64,000 bases of DNA from Xylogone sp. PMI_703 (GCA_021399445.1 JAJTUQ010000002.1:1-64000); one strand, 5' to 3'. Positions 47,383-60,572 are shown, numbered from the stretch's first letter. Numbers and translations are program-made. Notes: generated by a model not told the origin, from the letters alone.

Positions 47383-49252
47383 CTAGACAAGCAGGATATC
47401 CAACTGTCGTTCCCTCATTATATCTCTCCAGTCCAAGATAATATTTCCTTGTTCTGTCTCATACTCATTCAAATCATACATATTCGATCTTTTCTCCCAA
47501 ACAGCTTCAATTAGCTCCCTTATGTCCTTCCTGTTAGCTGCGCCCATCTTATCACATTCATTAAGCCATTCCCGAACGAGGATCTTGTGTTCTTCCGCAT
47601 ACACCTCCACAGCAGCGATAAAAACCGGCCAAAGCGTGACAAATCCGCCACCCAGTTTATGATACTCTTTCACGTTATGGAAAATTTCATTAATATAAGG
47701 AATTATTGCCCGAGGCGGAGAATTGAAAAGAGAACGATGAAAATAAATAATTACACCTAGTTGGAAGATGCGATGGTGGAGTTTAGCTATAGCTTGGTCT
47801 GAATACTCCTGAGGATAAAAGCACTCTTGGATTTTTCGGTAGAGCCGACCAACTGCTTCTTCACGCTCCTCTGGATTCATTTGTGATGATTCTGTAGCTA
47901 ACTGTGTGATCTCCATCATATAGTTGAATAACTCCGAACTCCCGCCAGTAGTAAAGCCAAAGTCGGCTCTAGAAGCAGCCACAGACGATATCAAACGTTT
48001 CTCGAGCCCAAAACTTGGTGTGGCAGAAGAATCCATTTTATCGGGTAGCTGTTGCATTGTATCGAATCGAATTTTGAGCAAGCAAAGACTCTGCGACGTA
48101 AGCCATGCGGCTTCTGAGGAGTTCCATGGTGTCTGGTTCTGGTTAAGGTAGGAACTTATAAAGCCCCAACCACCATTGAAATGTAATTTCCAAGCCTTGA
48201 ATTTGCCGTTATAGATCTACAATGTTAGTAAACGTCTACTCAATTTCCCAAACTGGATACGTACCTCAGCCATTATCAACGTAAGAACAGTTGCTAAGAC
48301 AAGACTAAAGTCTTTCTCTTTCTCTTTCTCTTGAAGACATTTACGCATGGTCTCGATTGCTAACGCATAATACTTGATAGTCATGTCTGACATATAGTCT
48401 TCTCTTGATCCAAGATGAGCAAGATTCCCAGCAGCTTGCGCAAGCATAGCATAGAGGAGGGATTTTTGACCAGCAGCATATCCCCACCGAGCCATTAAAG
48501 GGTAAGTCGACCGCCATGGATTACGACGGTCTTCGAACGGCATCATGTTGCTAGCAACACAATGTATGTAATGGTGAAGTAGAAAAGAAGCACATTCTTT
48601 GGCTTGTGGATCATGAATATCTTCGAACAGTTTGTCCAGATCTGAAAGTGGCATCTGGGGAGACGGGCTCAGGTTCGCAAGGGAGGTAAAGACGGTGAAC
48701 GGTCCAGCAAATACATCATGGCTAGGATCACTAAGTTCAAAGATACTACACTTAGCAATCAGATCATCGACCATGTCAGAGTCATAGATCCTGTGACCCT
48801 GCCAAGTCAGGTCTGTTATTACGATTAGCTATTATTAATATTAATATGAAAAGAACACCACACATACGCGATTGCAACACACGACGTCTTCCAGATTCAT
48901 AGCCCTTGTCATTAGGAGTAACCCATACCAATACAGGTTTATATCCACTACATGGAAAGCCTCTCTTGCGACAGGGCGTGCATTCGGGAGTGGCCTCATC
49001 GCACTAAGACAGTAGTTGAAAGTTTCAGCCCCAAAATCTCCGATTAGCTCGAACTATCGCAACGTACCTTGATCTTTCGCGACCGACAATCCCAGCATCC
49101 CTATTTGCATTGGTCATTAGTGTGCTTTGATCTTAAGACTATCCACGCAACAGGAGAGGGGACTCTCATCGACGTACCGTGAACGTCTTTTGACGCCGAG
49201 TCTTGCGCGCTGATTTGGCGACAGGCGCTTCAGTGGAGGATCTTGGCTCCAT
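47383..49252 (-). CDS. Zn2Cys6 transcription factor next to aminotransferase (fourth)
   Basis: Five exons: 49,252-49,178; 49,100-49,068; 49,003-48,868; 48,812-48,265; 48,216-47,383 (introns 77, 64, 55 and 48 nt), giving 541 residues. The zinc cluster spans exons 2 and 3, with Cys27, 30, 37, 44, 47 and 54 (GCWDCRSRKIK, CDEATPECTPC); exon 2 is only 33 nt. The remainder fits the Fungal_trans_2 family (KECASFLLHHYIHCVASNMMPF, NPWRSTYPLMARWG, LHFNGGWGFI). It diverges across 467 bp from the dialkylglycine-decarboxylase-like gene and so may regulate it. Its 3' end converges on the giant gene, with only 39 bp between stop codons. Confidence 0.88.
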
Positions 49253-49639
49253 GACGGGCTATTAGCATCTCCACATAGGAAAGGTGGAAGGAGGAACACA
49301 TAGCCAGAGTCCCGAGCCTCAAAGGTCGCAAAAAGAGGGAAGGCTCTGGTGGTGATATATTCTGAGCCACGGGACAGTGCATTAGCGCGATTTAATGCAG
49401 GGATATGACAGCGACGGCCCTTCCGATCCCGGAATATATTTAGATGGCGGATCAACGAATGGCATCCCAGAGCGAATTGGTGGGTGTGATTGGTATCACG
49501 ATCATTTCTGGAGCCGTGCCATCACCAGTTACCCATTCTGTCTCAATTCGGTAGTTGATGGTGAGTTTCAAGTCTGGTATTAATGGCCTCAATTGAAAAT
49601 GGGGGTTTTGCGTACTATTATTTAATCCATAATAATGAA

Positions 49640-49652
49640 TGGTATATATATT
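49640..49652 (+). promoter_or_regulatory. TATA-like stretch of the aminotransferase gene
   Basis: TATATATATTC lies about 70-80 nt before the start codon at 49,720, inside the divergent promoter shared with the Zn2Cys6 regulator. Confidence 0.35.
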
Positions 49653-49719
49653 CACTGTATTGTACATACTACCATCTATCAAAGCAGAACTTGTAGATAT
49701 TCTTTAAAAGTTTCATATC

Positions 49720-51120
49720 ATGGAGACAAAAACAGATAACGAAAGTCTCTATAACGCAGCTAAACAGAGCCTGCTGGTGTTCGGTGGCAGCTTCAGCCCA
49801 GATGTTGTCGTCAAGACATCCGGGGTCTACCTATACACAGCGTCAGGAAGGAAAATCTTAGATTGGACTTCTGGCCAGATGTCCTGCTTAGTAGGTCACG
49901 GTCATCCTGAGATTGTTGAGACTGTTGCAGAGCATGCAGCATCACTAGACCATCTCTACAGTGGCATGCTGTCACCTCCTGTTATCAGACTTGCTGAGAA
50001 ACTCACCAGTGTATTACCGAAGGGGCTTGATAAGGCCGTATTCCTAAGCACTGGAGGTGAGAGCAACGAGTGCGCTATAAAATTGGCAAAGATGTATACG
50101 GGAAAGTTCGAGATCGTAGGGCTTGGGGCTAGTTGGCATGGAGTTACAAGCGGTGCAAATGGTGCTCAGTATCATGCCGGTAGAAAGGGTTATGGACCTG
50201 CAGTAAGCCATATCTTGACCATCCACTTATGCGCGTCATCGATTACGGTGTATTGTTGCTAAGACATGAATGGACAGATGCCCGGTATGCTTATGCTTCC
50301 TTCGCCTGACACATATCGGTCTATATTCCGACACAAAGACGGCTCATATGATTGGAAGACGGAACTGGACTACGGCTGGTCCCTTGTCGACAAGGCTTCT
50401 GTTGGTTCTCTGGCAGCCGTGATTATGGAACCAATTTTGAGCTCTGGTGGTATTATCACACTGCCAGAAGGATATATGGCCGCGATGAAAGAGCACTGCG
50501 TCAAGCGCGACATGCTTCTAATTGTTGACGAAGCACAAACGGCAATGGGTCGCAGTGGTGATCTTTTTGCTATCAATCACGAAGGAGTTGTTCCAGACAT
50601 CCTAAATCTCAGCAAGACTTTAGGAAACGGGCTTCCTTTGAGCGCAGTCGTTACAAGCGATGAAATTGCGAGGGTAACTGAAGAGAGAGACTTCATGTTC
50701 TACACCACCCACGCAAATGACCCGCTACCGGCGTCAGTGGGTCTCAAAGTGCTGGAGATTGTACTTCGCGATGACTTGGTATCTCGGTCCAGGGAAATGG
50801 GCGCAAAACTGCAAGCTGGTCTACATCGGCTAATGGAGCGATATGGCTGTATTGGAGATGTCAGAGGGAGAGGTTTAATGGCCGGTGTGGAAATCGTTAG
50901 TAATAGAGAAACAAAGGCTCCGGCAATTCAATTTGGGAAAAGATTGAGTGCGCGGATGATGGAGCTGGGATTATCTGCCTCTATCTCAGCAAGGACAACA
51001 TTTTCGGGATGCATTCGTATTGCGCCACCTCTCACAATCACCGATGATGAATTGCACGCTGGATTAGCTATATTTGAGGAGGCATTGAAAACAACGGAAG
51101 GCTCTATGCCGTTGTATTAG
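49720..51120 (+). CDS. Class III aminotransferase, 2,2-dialkylglycine decarboxylase-like
   Basis: Two exons, 49,720-50,202 and 50,278-51,120, with a 75-nt intron, give 441 residues. The chosen acceptor (GGACAG) joins GRKGYGPA to MPGMLMLPSPDTYR, which keeps the family alignment; an earlier AG would shift the frame. PLP features are present: TGGESNECAIKLAK, SWHG, VDEAQTAMGRSG with the cofactor Asp at about 245, and the Schiff-base lysine K274 in NLSKTLGNGLPL. These positions nearly match bacterial dialkylglycine decarboxylase (Lys272). The enzyme would decarboxylate and transaminate 2,2-dialkyl amino acids such as 2-aminoisobutyrate, a component of peptaibols, or act as an ordinary omega-transaminase. 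Soluble, probably cytosolic. Confidence 0.9.
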
Positions 51121-51852
51121 ACTTCATGGTAAGGGCAGGAGTAGATCTCTGGTAGCACTCCGCTCAAACCAAGTTTTCAGATCAAATCTATTGTACATAC
51201 ATGAACTACTATAGAACTACGTAGATACTATACAGTAGATATCCCAAGGACTTCGGCATTGTACTTATATTTCCGGTGCAAGTCGATAGATTCCAATCGG
51301 GAACGACCAAACCCAGCAATACTACGGTTCTCGGAATACTCAAATCGGCCGCCGGCCCTCTTTTCCCAACGAGTTTTGTCCCACAGCATCGAGATCATAT
51401 TTACCAATTGCAACGGAAGATGGGCCCACCATTTCGGGAATCCCGCAAGAAACTTCTGCTTCGATAGCTGCAATAATAGCAGTTATAAGCTCTGTAGCGC
51501 GATTAGGATAGGTGGGGGTGGGATTTAATGGACTGGCAGTAAACCTAGCTACTCATTTGATTAACAAGGTCATTAAGGTGGGGGGACATTAAGGTAGATA
51601 TTATGATAGTGTAATCGTACTTGAGTGCTGGGATTAGGACTCTCAGCATCTCAGTATCGTATTCTCTAATCTCTGATTAGAGACTCTTGTCACCTGTGCA
51701 TATGTGAAACTATACACGATAAATGATCACATTTCGGCTCCTAATGTTGAAATATTTCATTAATTTGACTAAACTATCATGTGGCCACTCGACAGCGTGT
51801 CTTAGCTATATTGGACGGAATACGCAAATCATTAAGCTTAAGATAAGATAGC
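51121..51852. other. Intergenic region between convergent genes
   Basis: 0.73 kb between the aminotransferase and sedolisin stop codons. No supported gene; short overlapping ORFs near 51,260-51,530 are not convincing. Confidence 0.55.
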
Positions 51853-54209
51853 TCATGGAAGTTTCAAGTAGTATTCCAGCATCTTCGGATAATTTGGCGT
51901 TCCCAATCCAGTAACTGGGTCCCAGCTATGTGCCGTTAGTAATTGTGAACACACAGAGAGAGATATGATACTTACCCGGATACAGCAGAGAATCCAACAG
52001 TGTTACACCCAGGATTAGTCCCTAGTTTAGTTAGCAATGGCGAGGGCACTACTAAATTGAAGGGTGATCAGTGCTTACCATTGGTGATATCGTTAAGCAT
52101 CGAAGGATTAGCATAGAGAGAAGGATTCAAAAACCCAATAGGCTTTTTACCCCTCTTAAGACGCTCCTCATTGAGACGGTTGATCACCGACGCAAAGATC
52201 GGTGCACTAGCGGAAGTACCACCACTGAGACCGTAATCACCGCCAACATAGACCTAATTATTTTTAACAATGAGAATCTCAATAACCTTTAAAAGACTAC
52301 TTACGGCAATGTTATCTCCGTTGGCAGCAACGTCGGGAATACCTCTACCAATACGGTTGTATATTCCACCAGTTGACCCAGCAAGGGCACCGATATCAGG
52401 TAGAGCGGTAATATCTCCAGTGTCGTTCGCTAGGCCGCTATAGTAAGGATAGGGTGGGTTGTGATGCTTGAAAAAATTTGCTACAGCTGTCTTTTGATAG
52501 TCTGGTACACCATAGACATTGCTAAAGCCTCCCCCAGAGGAGAAGTTTACGCTGTACGGGTGTCCAGCAGGGTCGTACACTGCGCTCTCCGGGTCGTAGA
52601 CAGTTTTGCCGGGATAAACTTTCGTAGCTCCAACGCTGGTAACATATGGGCAGTTATCAGGCCAGGTAGGATTGAAGATATCGAGGTTAGGACCAATGCA
52701 ACCAGTTGGTCCATCGATGTCACCGGGATAGTCTGTCTTCTTGTTAGCTACATCAGTGCCTGATAAATAGAGCAAACCGTACTTGATACTCCGGAATCAC
52801 CAGAGGCAAAGAGGAAAGAGACCCCTTGGAGACCCAGTTTCATATATTCAAGGCATTGGCGTTTCTGGTAAGAGACCGGGATATTGTGTTCTTGACCACC
52901 ATAAGACAAGGAGATCACATTAGTTGGCTTGTAAACACCACACATTAGATTTCCAGCCCACCCTCCAATATTTGGATCTGGATACTGCTGATCCAGATTC
53001 GGGTCGTTACCGGTTTCGTTGTAGGCAGAGAATGTGCAGTATGACTAGTGACCGTTAGCCTCTAGTTTCAGCATGTGGACTGAAAACAGCTTACCCCGTC
53101 TAGAGCATCGAGGAAAGTGTTGAATCCAAAAGTATAAGTATCGTTCTGGTTTGCTTGGACAATATAGTCATCAACCTGATAGATTGTGAGGGTTTGTGGA
53201 TAGACTATGGGGTAAGCAAGCATGAGGTCGAGGTTGACCTCTCCACCAGCATAATAAGGATCTGGAGTGGATTGTTGTCCTCCGTCAATATTTGCGGCTT
53301 CTGGATGAGTACCATTACGGATCTGCTTGGCGAAAGTCGTGAAGAAAGAATCCAAATCTGGCTGATAGTAAAATTGTAGCTCGGATTCAAAAATACCAAG
53401 TGAGTTTCCCGGATGCGCACTTGTTCCCTTGGGGATCTTGTATAACGCGGCCACGCAGGCTGGTGTAATGGCTTCATCACAGGTGCTGAGGCCGTTGGGT
53501 TTGGCGGGTGGCTGGGCATCGGTATTCTTAAGTAGTCCATGGGTGGCTCGTCGAGAAAGCGCAGCTCTCTTCTTTTTCGACAAATGAGACTCCGGGGGAG
53601 CCAAAAGCTTGATTCCAGGAGTGACGTAGTCAATGTGCTTGCGGAGACCCTTGGGAAGGTGATACGATTCACAGCTCGGCATAACGCCTCCCGTTACCGA
53701 GTCTTCATATTCAAAAAACTCTGTGTAGAGAAGATTCTCAGCCTCTTCAGCAGTAGCATAGAAAGCGAACCACCCCTTGTTTTCGGAATGCGTAATTCTT
53801 TGCTCTGGGATGCCGGATTTCTTGAGCCACTCTCTAACCTCCCTCTCGGTCTCATCAGATGGTCGAAAAGCCTCAATAACCTCTTCAGGAGTCCAGTGCT
53901 TTCCAAAATTTGGAGAAGCAGGGTCAGAGCTGCAAATCACATTGTCAATATCTAATATAGAAGCTAGCTTCAGGAATTTTCATTGTCAACTTACACGTCC
54001 ATCAAATAATCATGGCCACGATCCAAATTTGATTGAGTGAGGCCAATGCGCATGGGGAAGAGCTTATGAGGCTCAACACGATCTCTCTTGGTCCATCTGG
54101 GGTGCAATTGGCCTCGTTTCTCATGGACTTCATGGTGTTCTGGAATCACAAGAGCGCGTGCCAAAGCGGCAGAGACCAGTAAGCTGGTCCAGAGCTTCAT
54201 AGCCGTCAT
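51853..54209 (-). CDS. Sedolisin-family tripeptidyl peptidase (S53), secreted
   Basis: Exons: 54,209-53,995; 53,929-53,095; 53,044-52,783; 52,759-52,305; 52,253-52,079; 52,021-51,976; 51,925-51,853. As modelled it has 686 residues. It begins with a signal peptide (KLWTSLLVSAALARA) and an activation propeptide (ASPNFGKHWTPEEVIEAF, THSENKGWFAFYAT). Catalytic Glu302 and Asp306 are in GGEVNLDLMLAYP, the oxyanion Asp in FASGDSGVS, and catalytic Ser603 in SGGTSASAP. The end (GWDPVTGLGTPNY) is typical. It should cut tripeptides from proteins at acid pH outside the cell. Oddity: the frame changes after GDSGVS. Either a 23-nt GT-AG intron (52,782-52,760) is removed, as modelled, or there is a one-base frameshift and the gene is broken. 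Confidence 0.82.
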
Positions 54210-55579
54210 TTTTACTTCGTGGGAAGACGGAGTACACGATGTCGCATAAGCAATTGGTGCTCTCCTGCAAGCTGTAGTACTTATACTCCAGCTCCTCATA
54301 AGCTCACCATTGTCCGGATGCCGGTTTCAGAGCATTATTGATTACCAGTTGCCTAATCCAGTAGAAGATATCCAGGCTATACTGCGGTAAGACCTTGCAG
54401 CTACCAATTAGCCATGGATGTTGTTTGCGACAAGGCTACAGGCCGGTCAATTGCCACGAATCAAAGACGCGAGACCGTACATTCCCGTGTGATCGGTCAA
54501 GCTTGACGAGCTTGATTTGTGTTTGCGGCATTTCGTCTTACGGTCCTGTCATGCTTCTATGCCTTATTACTCAGGGGCAGCAAATTAAGATTACACAAGA
54601 TTAGACGATCCTCCAAGGGTAGCTACCCCTCTTTATCAGCTCAAGCGGGTCAGAGACTTGGAGAACTGTAATACATAGAAGGCCAGTCGTATGGAACAGT
54701 GTATTTCCAAAACCAAACGCAAATCATTCCATAAGGAGAGTCTAGAAATCCATCTTCTACTGTCCACGCCCACGTGAGTCACTCCCAGTTACGTTTCGGC
54801 GGTAAGAGGAGCAGATACAATAAACTTCGTAAATAAGCAGCTCTATCTCACCTACCTATGCCGGATAGCGCGGTATACAAGAGTGGGGCCATATCACTTC
54901 CGAATGCATGTTTATGAGCAAATAATGCGTGATCTTAAATGGAGATATTGCAAGAGAGGAGTTTATCGGCCTATCCACTAAAAGGGACTTATTAGGCAGG
55001 TAGATCCAAGTTGTCTTGTTAACCGCTGTAGAAGCTCCACTAACCATCCCTATCGCCATATGTAAGGTAGCAAAGCAGCCGCGTCGCTCAATTTATTTAA
55101 CATTAAGATTGATAAGTTCCGGCATATACACAAATGAACGAAGTAATAATTAGAGTTTATCCTCGTAAGTGGAACTCTACGAAGTAGTGAGATCTAGGCG
55201 CTTGGCATTTTTGGCTTCCAGCCTCAGGGGTCGTGCGGCCGTTCATCTCGATCGAAAAGCTTAAATACGAGCCCGCAGTTTTTGATTGGACAGCACATAT
55301 AATAACTAGTCGATACGAAGGCAGTATCATAAACAAACAGCCAGGATGTATAGCATGCTACTGTGCCGCTAGCATTATAAACAGAATTTATAGGGCATAC
55401 AGATATTGTTAGAACTTGTACGTTCCGATTGTAGCTTAAAGTAAAGAATTGACTAGATTAACTAAGTTACTTAAACTTAAGAAAAAGATTTAAAAAATAC
55501 TCTTTATAGATACAAATATCATGATAATATGATACATACTGATCGTCGTTACTTGAGTTGGTTCCACCTGTGTTATATG
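54210..55579. other. Intergenic region, about 1.4 kb
   Basis: Upstream region of the sedolisin gene plus spacer. I see no supported gene, RNA or repeat. Confidence 0.55.
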
Positions 55580-56473
55580 CTATTCATCACCACTTTCTTT
55601 CTCAGGTGCCAACTCCCAAACCTCTGGTTCTGGCTTCTCAACTCGAAATGTGAGACCAGTTGTGCCCGCCCTCCAAACTAATTCAGATCAGTCCTCTCAG
55701 TCGTCCCTCCTCCAAACTGAAGTGCCATCCTGTTGAATCTCTCAATCTATTGCGTAAGTGAGGCGTATCCCTACGTAGACATGTGACGTCGAGAATAGTA
55801 CTTCTGGGGTGAGCTCTGCTGGCCATCGACTATGAATCCAATCTGCTGGAGTGAGAGCAAACATCCAGTTAATGTTTCGCATGGCACGAAGAAAGAAATA
55901 CTACCTGTTGTAAATGATCGCATTATAGAGCCAGCGATTGTCCTGGACCAAAGAAAAAGCGTTCTGAGAGCAGTAATTGCAGAAGGAGGCTCATTATTCA
56001 ATCTGAGCTCGGTCTCCTTCACTCTAGTTGGAATGTGGGTGAGTGTGGCATCAAGTACTTCACCGACTTGAAATATCTCCTGCGGAATCACTGCTGTTAC
56101 CCTGACTGCGGTTTGTTTGAGCACCTGTGGTGTGGGAAGAACAGTAGGACTAGACAGCAACCATTTAGTATCCTCCATACTCTCTAGATCCCACAATATT
56201 GCCTGCAGCAAGTTCGGATGATCTTTTGGAGGCTGATCTCGTCTTATGGCGTAGTTAAATTCTTGACCATTCCTTCCTCGCACATCATAGTAACTGACAC
56301 AATATAAAAACCCATCTCCGTTTTCTCCATACTTTAAATAATGCTAGCCCGGCTTTTAAAGTGATTCTCATAGTTCGCGAGGGCTGTGAGACCCTTGTTA
56401 CGGCATAAGAAGGATAACCAGGTGCGATGAGTTCGTAAAAACCGATGCTCAGGATCCCCCACTTCGTTGCCAT
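55580..56473 (-). pseudogene. Unresolved or broken coding region
   Basis: One frame is open for about 180 codons (56,310-55,771) and reads as real protein (DGFLYCVSYYDVRGRNGQ, LLQAILWDLESMEDTKW, LRLNNEPPSAITALRTL, SFFVPCETLTGCLLSL). A downstream block in another frame (about 55,680-55,580) ends FRVEKPEPEVWELAPEKESG and a stop. Upstream, an ATG at 56,473 starts MATKWGILSIG, but at least two frame changes are needed to reach the main block and no clean intron explains them. I do not recognise the family. It is either a gene with several introns I cannot place or, more likely, a decayed one. Confidence 0.4.
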
Positions 56474-59400
56474 CGATAAGAAATAGCGGGTCCCACAATA
56501 AAAGGAGCTATTTTGGAGACTATGTCAATCCACAATGCCACAACATTTTACTGAAAGTCACCTTCAACTCACCAAGGGGAAAGATATGCGTCTCAGGCCA
56601 ATCAGATCCAACACATACAGTCATCCCCAAATTGGCCATCCTCCAGCGATATAGTTATAATCTCTTCAATTGGCTTTGTTGGAACTGGGCAGCTGGGGGG
56701 GTTAAATATTCTCAATCCCGTGGAGGCCAATCATCTTTCTAATTATCCTTCTTGTCAGTCCTAAGCAGCTCCAGCTATCCATCGTATGCATCTTCCAGTG
56801 GGTCAGAACTATATCGAATCAGCACTTTCTAGCGATGTCAAGTGTTTACCATTCACCAAAAGAACAATATGTAGCGAAGACTCTCATACTAGTACTGAAA
56901 GAAAAGCAAACTGGACTTGACTTGTTCGAGAGAGATGTATTTTGTTTAGTAAGGAACTACAAGGAAAACTCTAGGATCCCGGAATATCGTCCAGTGAGAA
57001 TCATCTGATGTCTGCAAGCATTGACTGCTGCTTTCATGTTACCTTCAGATGAGTATGTGTTCTCTTCCACTTTTCCCTCAGTGACATACATTCACTCACA
57101 AACACCACTACTGTTGCAGTTACAACGATGCCGATATATTGCCATACCACTAAACTTGTTGCAGTTAGTTTTAGAGAATATCATAATTTGGGGTACCCGG
57201 GAAACGTTAAAGTCTTACCTTATTGATCACATCTACACTGACTTGTCATTTTTCAAGTTTACAATGTTCTCTCGAGTCAACTCTATAGTGCAATCTATAC
57301 ATATTATAACTAGATTTTTAAAACGGTTACTTGAAGAGAAATGAATACTTTTAGCTTATATCAAAAATTATAATCAAGCCCTTCAGACTATCCCCGTGTG
57401 ATATAACACACTCCGCCTAATTTAAACTAGAATAAAGAGGTTATTACCCGGTATAGAACAAGGTAATCCTTTCGCCTAATAAAAATGAATAACTATTCAA
57501 AGAGTAATCAATACAATAGCACTAATAGTCTGTAGGACATAATCTTGCTTTTTAAACATACAGTTTAACTTTAAGAGAATTATGTTTCATAAGTCTTTTA
57601 TCGTCATTGGGGAAAAGGATGTCTGAAATCCAGAGCATTGATATTGCACCATCTTAGTTCAAAACTCAACGGACATCATTACCAGGACATAAAGAGTGTG
57701 ATAAAACGATGTTGGTTAGACTAAACGTGATTAGCTAAGACACAAAAGGTGAAATCATATGATGGCTTAGCGTACTCAAGAGGTTGCTGAGGGCAACGCT
57801 CAGGTTGCTCAGGTGAGCTGGCCGGGCCAAGTGCGATTAGTTTCTGAGCAAGAGCAGCAAGCTTGCTAACTAAATGGGATGTGCAAAAGAGAAGAAATTA
57901 CTAGATAATATCCAAGTTAACTAAGACTACTTTAAGAAATTAGCTCATTAGTACAAGAATGATAAGCAGTATATTATTATATTAGGATGGATTTCCCGTG
58001 AAAGTTCTAGATAATCGGAGTAACGAAAGTCTAACCTTGTTAGAAAGAACGCGATTAAATAGTTATAAAACTATTGTTAAAGTCTACAGTATATGATATG
58101 GATACGCAAGATATAATACAGGATTACAATATTATTTAAAGAATCTATAACTGTAATTGCTCTACTCTGAACGTACAGTAGATTACGGCTATACAGACTT
58201 GTACAAGTCAATAATGATTACTCTGACAGTTATATAGTAAAGCCTAAGATGTCCGCTCTAATGTTTGTATAAGGACAGCTTAACGTGGTAGAGCCGTAAT
58301 TAAAAATCCAAATATTACAACAGTTATTCCTAACCGCATAATTATCGACAGATATGCATTTATTTTTAAATTCTATGAACCAACGTAAAGCCTTACCTAG
58401 GAAATTCACAGAGTGTTTTGTAAATACGTTTAAATTAGTGCCGAATCACTCCTTGCGACAATACATGCTCGCCGTTACTATCATTACTACAGAATGCTTC
58501 TGTACGAAAGCCCCTCTCCTCCAGTGGACATTATTTTGCAAACTCAAAATATAAAGTACAAGTGACTCGTTTAAGTTATGCAAAGACCCATTTGAGGTTT
58601 TGAGTTTAAATCCTCCAATTGGAAGCCTTTTATCCCCACGGGTGACGTAGACAGCTGTTGCTAGGCTTTATATAAGAGTGAGCCATTTCTACCGGTGAAG
58701 AGAATAGGCACAAAAGAAGCCGGAGATAACACAATTCCCGTACTGATGAAGCCCAGCAAAGTGGTCAAATTGCATGTGGATGGTAATTAAGTTAAGTCTG
58801 GGAGCCCATTCGAAAAGGAACTCCCTGCTGACGTAGCAGCAGAACGGACAATGTCGGGCAACGTCGGACTGGTGGTTGGGTTGGCAAACCTGATCCTTCG
58901 GGTTTAGAATTCTCCGTTGGACTGCAACTGAACCAGCTAATCGCCGGCTTGGCCTTCATTTTTTGCTCACAAGCTGACCATTACTCCGTATTACCGGCAA
59001 CAGACCACGGCAAAGTGCGGATTCGACCGTTTAAAAAGATCTCGAATACAGTATAAGAGTAAATATGACTAGCCTAGTATAGTAAGACCAATGTGATTAA
59101 ATATTTGATGCAACTCAAGGTACGGTGGAACCAGGATTTGATATTGCTGGTAAAACGTGTATCTTAGACTAAACCCCTTGCTCGTCATATTTATTACCCT
59201 CATACTTGGTACATACAGCATTGAAGGATTCACGGTATTTTCTCAGATCTGTTCCGACCAAAGTGGGCCGGCCGGGCGGCCGATGGATTAGCCAGTGTGC
59301 TCTTCGGCCGAAATATAGCTTGCTTACAAAGCCTGACAAAGTAACTCTATTATTTCAATAGTTAATTTATGTGATTCGCAGAATGGATTAAATGCTAAAT

Positions 59401-60572
59401 AACGGCTATGTTAAAAGTACCAGAATATACCAAAAACGCTACGGAGCCACTAAGTACCGCAAGTAAAGTGGCAGCCTAATATTGAAAATACTCTTACGTA
59501 CTTTGTCCCTCAATGACCATATTTGATTAGCCTAGAATTATCATTTTCAGCGTCAATTCGCCCTTCACTATTCGAGAAATGATGTGGAATGCAACATTTC
59601 TCGTGCACGACTGTAAAGCTCTTTTGTAAACTATACTGTAATGATCTATAAAGATATCTTTAGCTTACAGAACTATTTCGACAGCTTGAAATCCTCCAGA
59701 CAAGTAAATCGGGTGTGTCTAAATCATAGTCTGCTCGTAAAATTCAAACCACGTTTTCAACATCCATTTAGTGTTTCATATTGTACCCACTACATGAAAC
59801 TTTACGCACGTACGCACATGCAATATGCTTATCGTGTTGGTAGGAATTCAGTACGGAACACTAACCACTTTTAAGTTATGGATCCCCAGATCTCATTGGG
59901 TGAGGTTGTCTTCACCCGTCTTACTAATCGGATTTTCTGTAAATCCGTGCTGGGCTGGTCGGCTGAATACATCCTAGTTCGGTGCTTAAAGTTTAAGCTG
60001 CCACGCTGCGCCTTGGGTCTATGGAGTTTTAGGATTTCGAATACGAGACTGGCAAGGTCTTCACACGGGTCATTCCGTGTCACCTTATACTGTGGTGGAA
60101 ACCAACACGCGATTGTTGGATTGCCAAGATGTTCGGAACTGTGCCGTCAAATGAGACACCAAATTGATCCATTCTAGTACCAGTTACGAGGCAGTATTAA
60201 ACCCAATGTATTTCAGCTGACTGCTTGTGGGAGTGCAAGTTCTCACATCATGGAGCACTGTTAATACGGAACCGTGGTGCCTATTATACCAACTGGGCTC
60301 TCGTGGTTCAATACGGGGGGGCATCTGGGGAAATAGAAATTTATATAGTAGTATCATAAGTTCGATTGCTTGAACAAACATATCCAGTTATTAAAAAAAC
60401 TCCATTGTCTTGTACTCTTTACACTAGCTTTTGCTATATATTCCAAGCAAAACTGCTTTGTATATTAAGCATTGACTGCATTTATTTAGGGAATTGACAT
60501 GTCATAGTTCGACTTCCTGTTATCACGGTTCGACGCAGGTGACGAGCTAGATGCCCCTCCATGGCTTTTGTG
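56474..60572. other. Gene desert, about 4 kb
   Basis: Apart from possible 5' sequence of the broken gene (to about 56,760), I see no supported gene here. Composition changes sharply: AT-rich tracts alternate with GC-rich islets near 57,780-57,850, 58,800-58,980 and 59,260-59,320. ORFs of 60-107 codons occur on both strands without protein-like character. It may be old repeat debris, but no LTR, TIR or transposase motif could be identified. Confidence 0.45.

Noticed and set aside
50203..50265. Shorter aminotransferase intron ending at GCTAAG
   Set aside because: It would shift the frame; the later GGACAG acceptor keeps the family alignment and phase.
57021..57344. 107-codon plus-strand ORF
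   Set aside because: No recognisable motif; sits in the gene desert with equally long ORFs on the other strand.
59641..60177. Overlapping ORFs of 77 and 99 codons
   Set aside because: Overlap on both strands, composition not protein-like, no start context or homologous motif.
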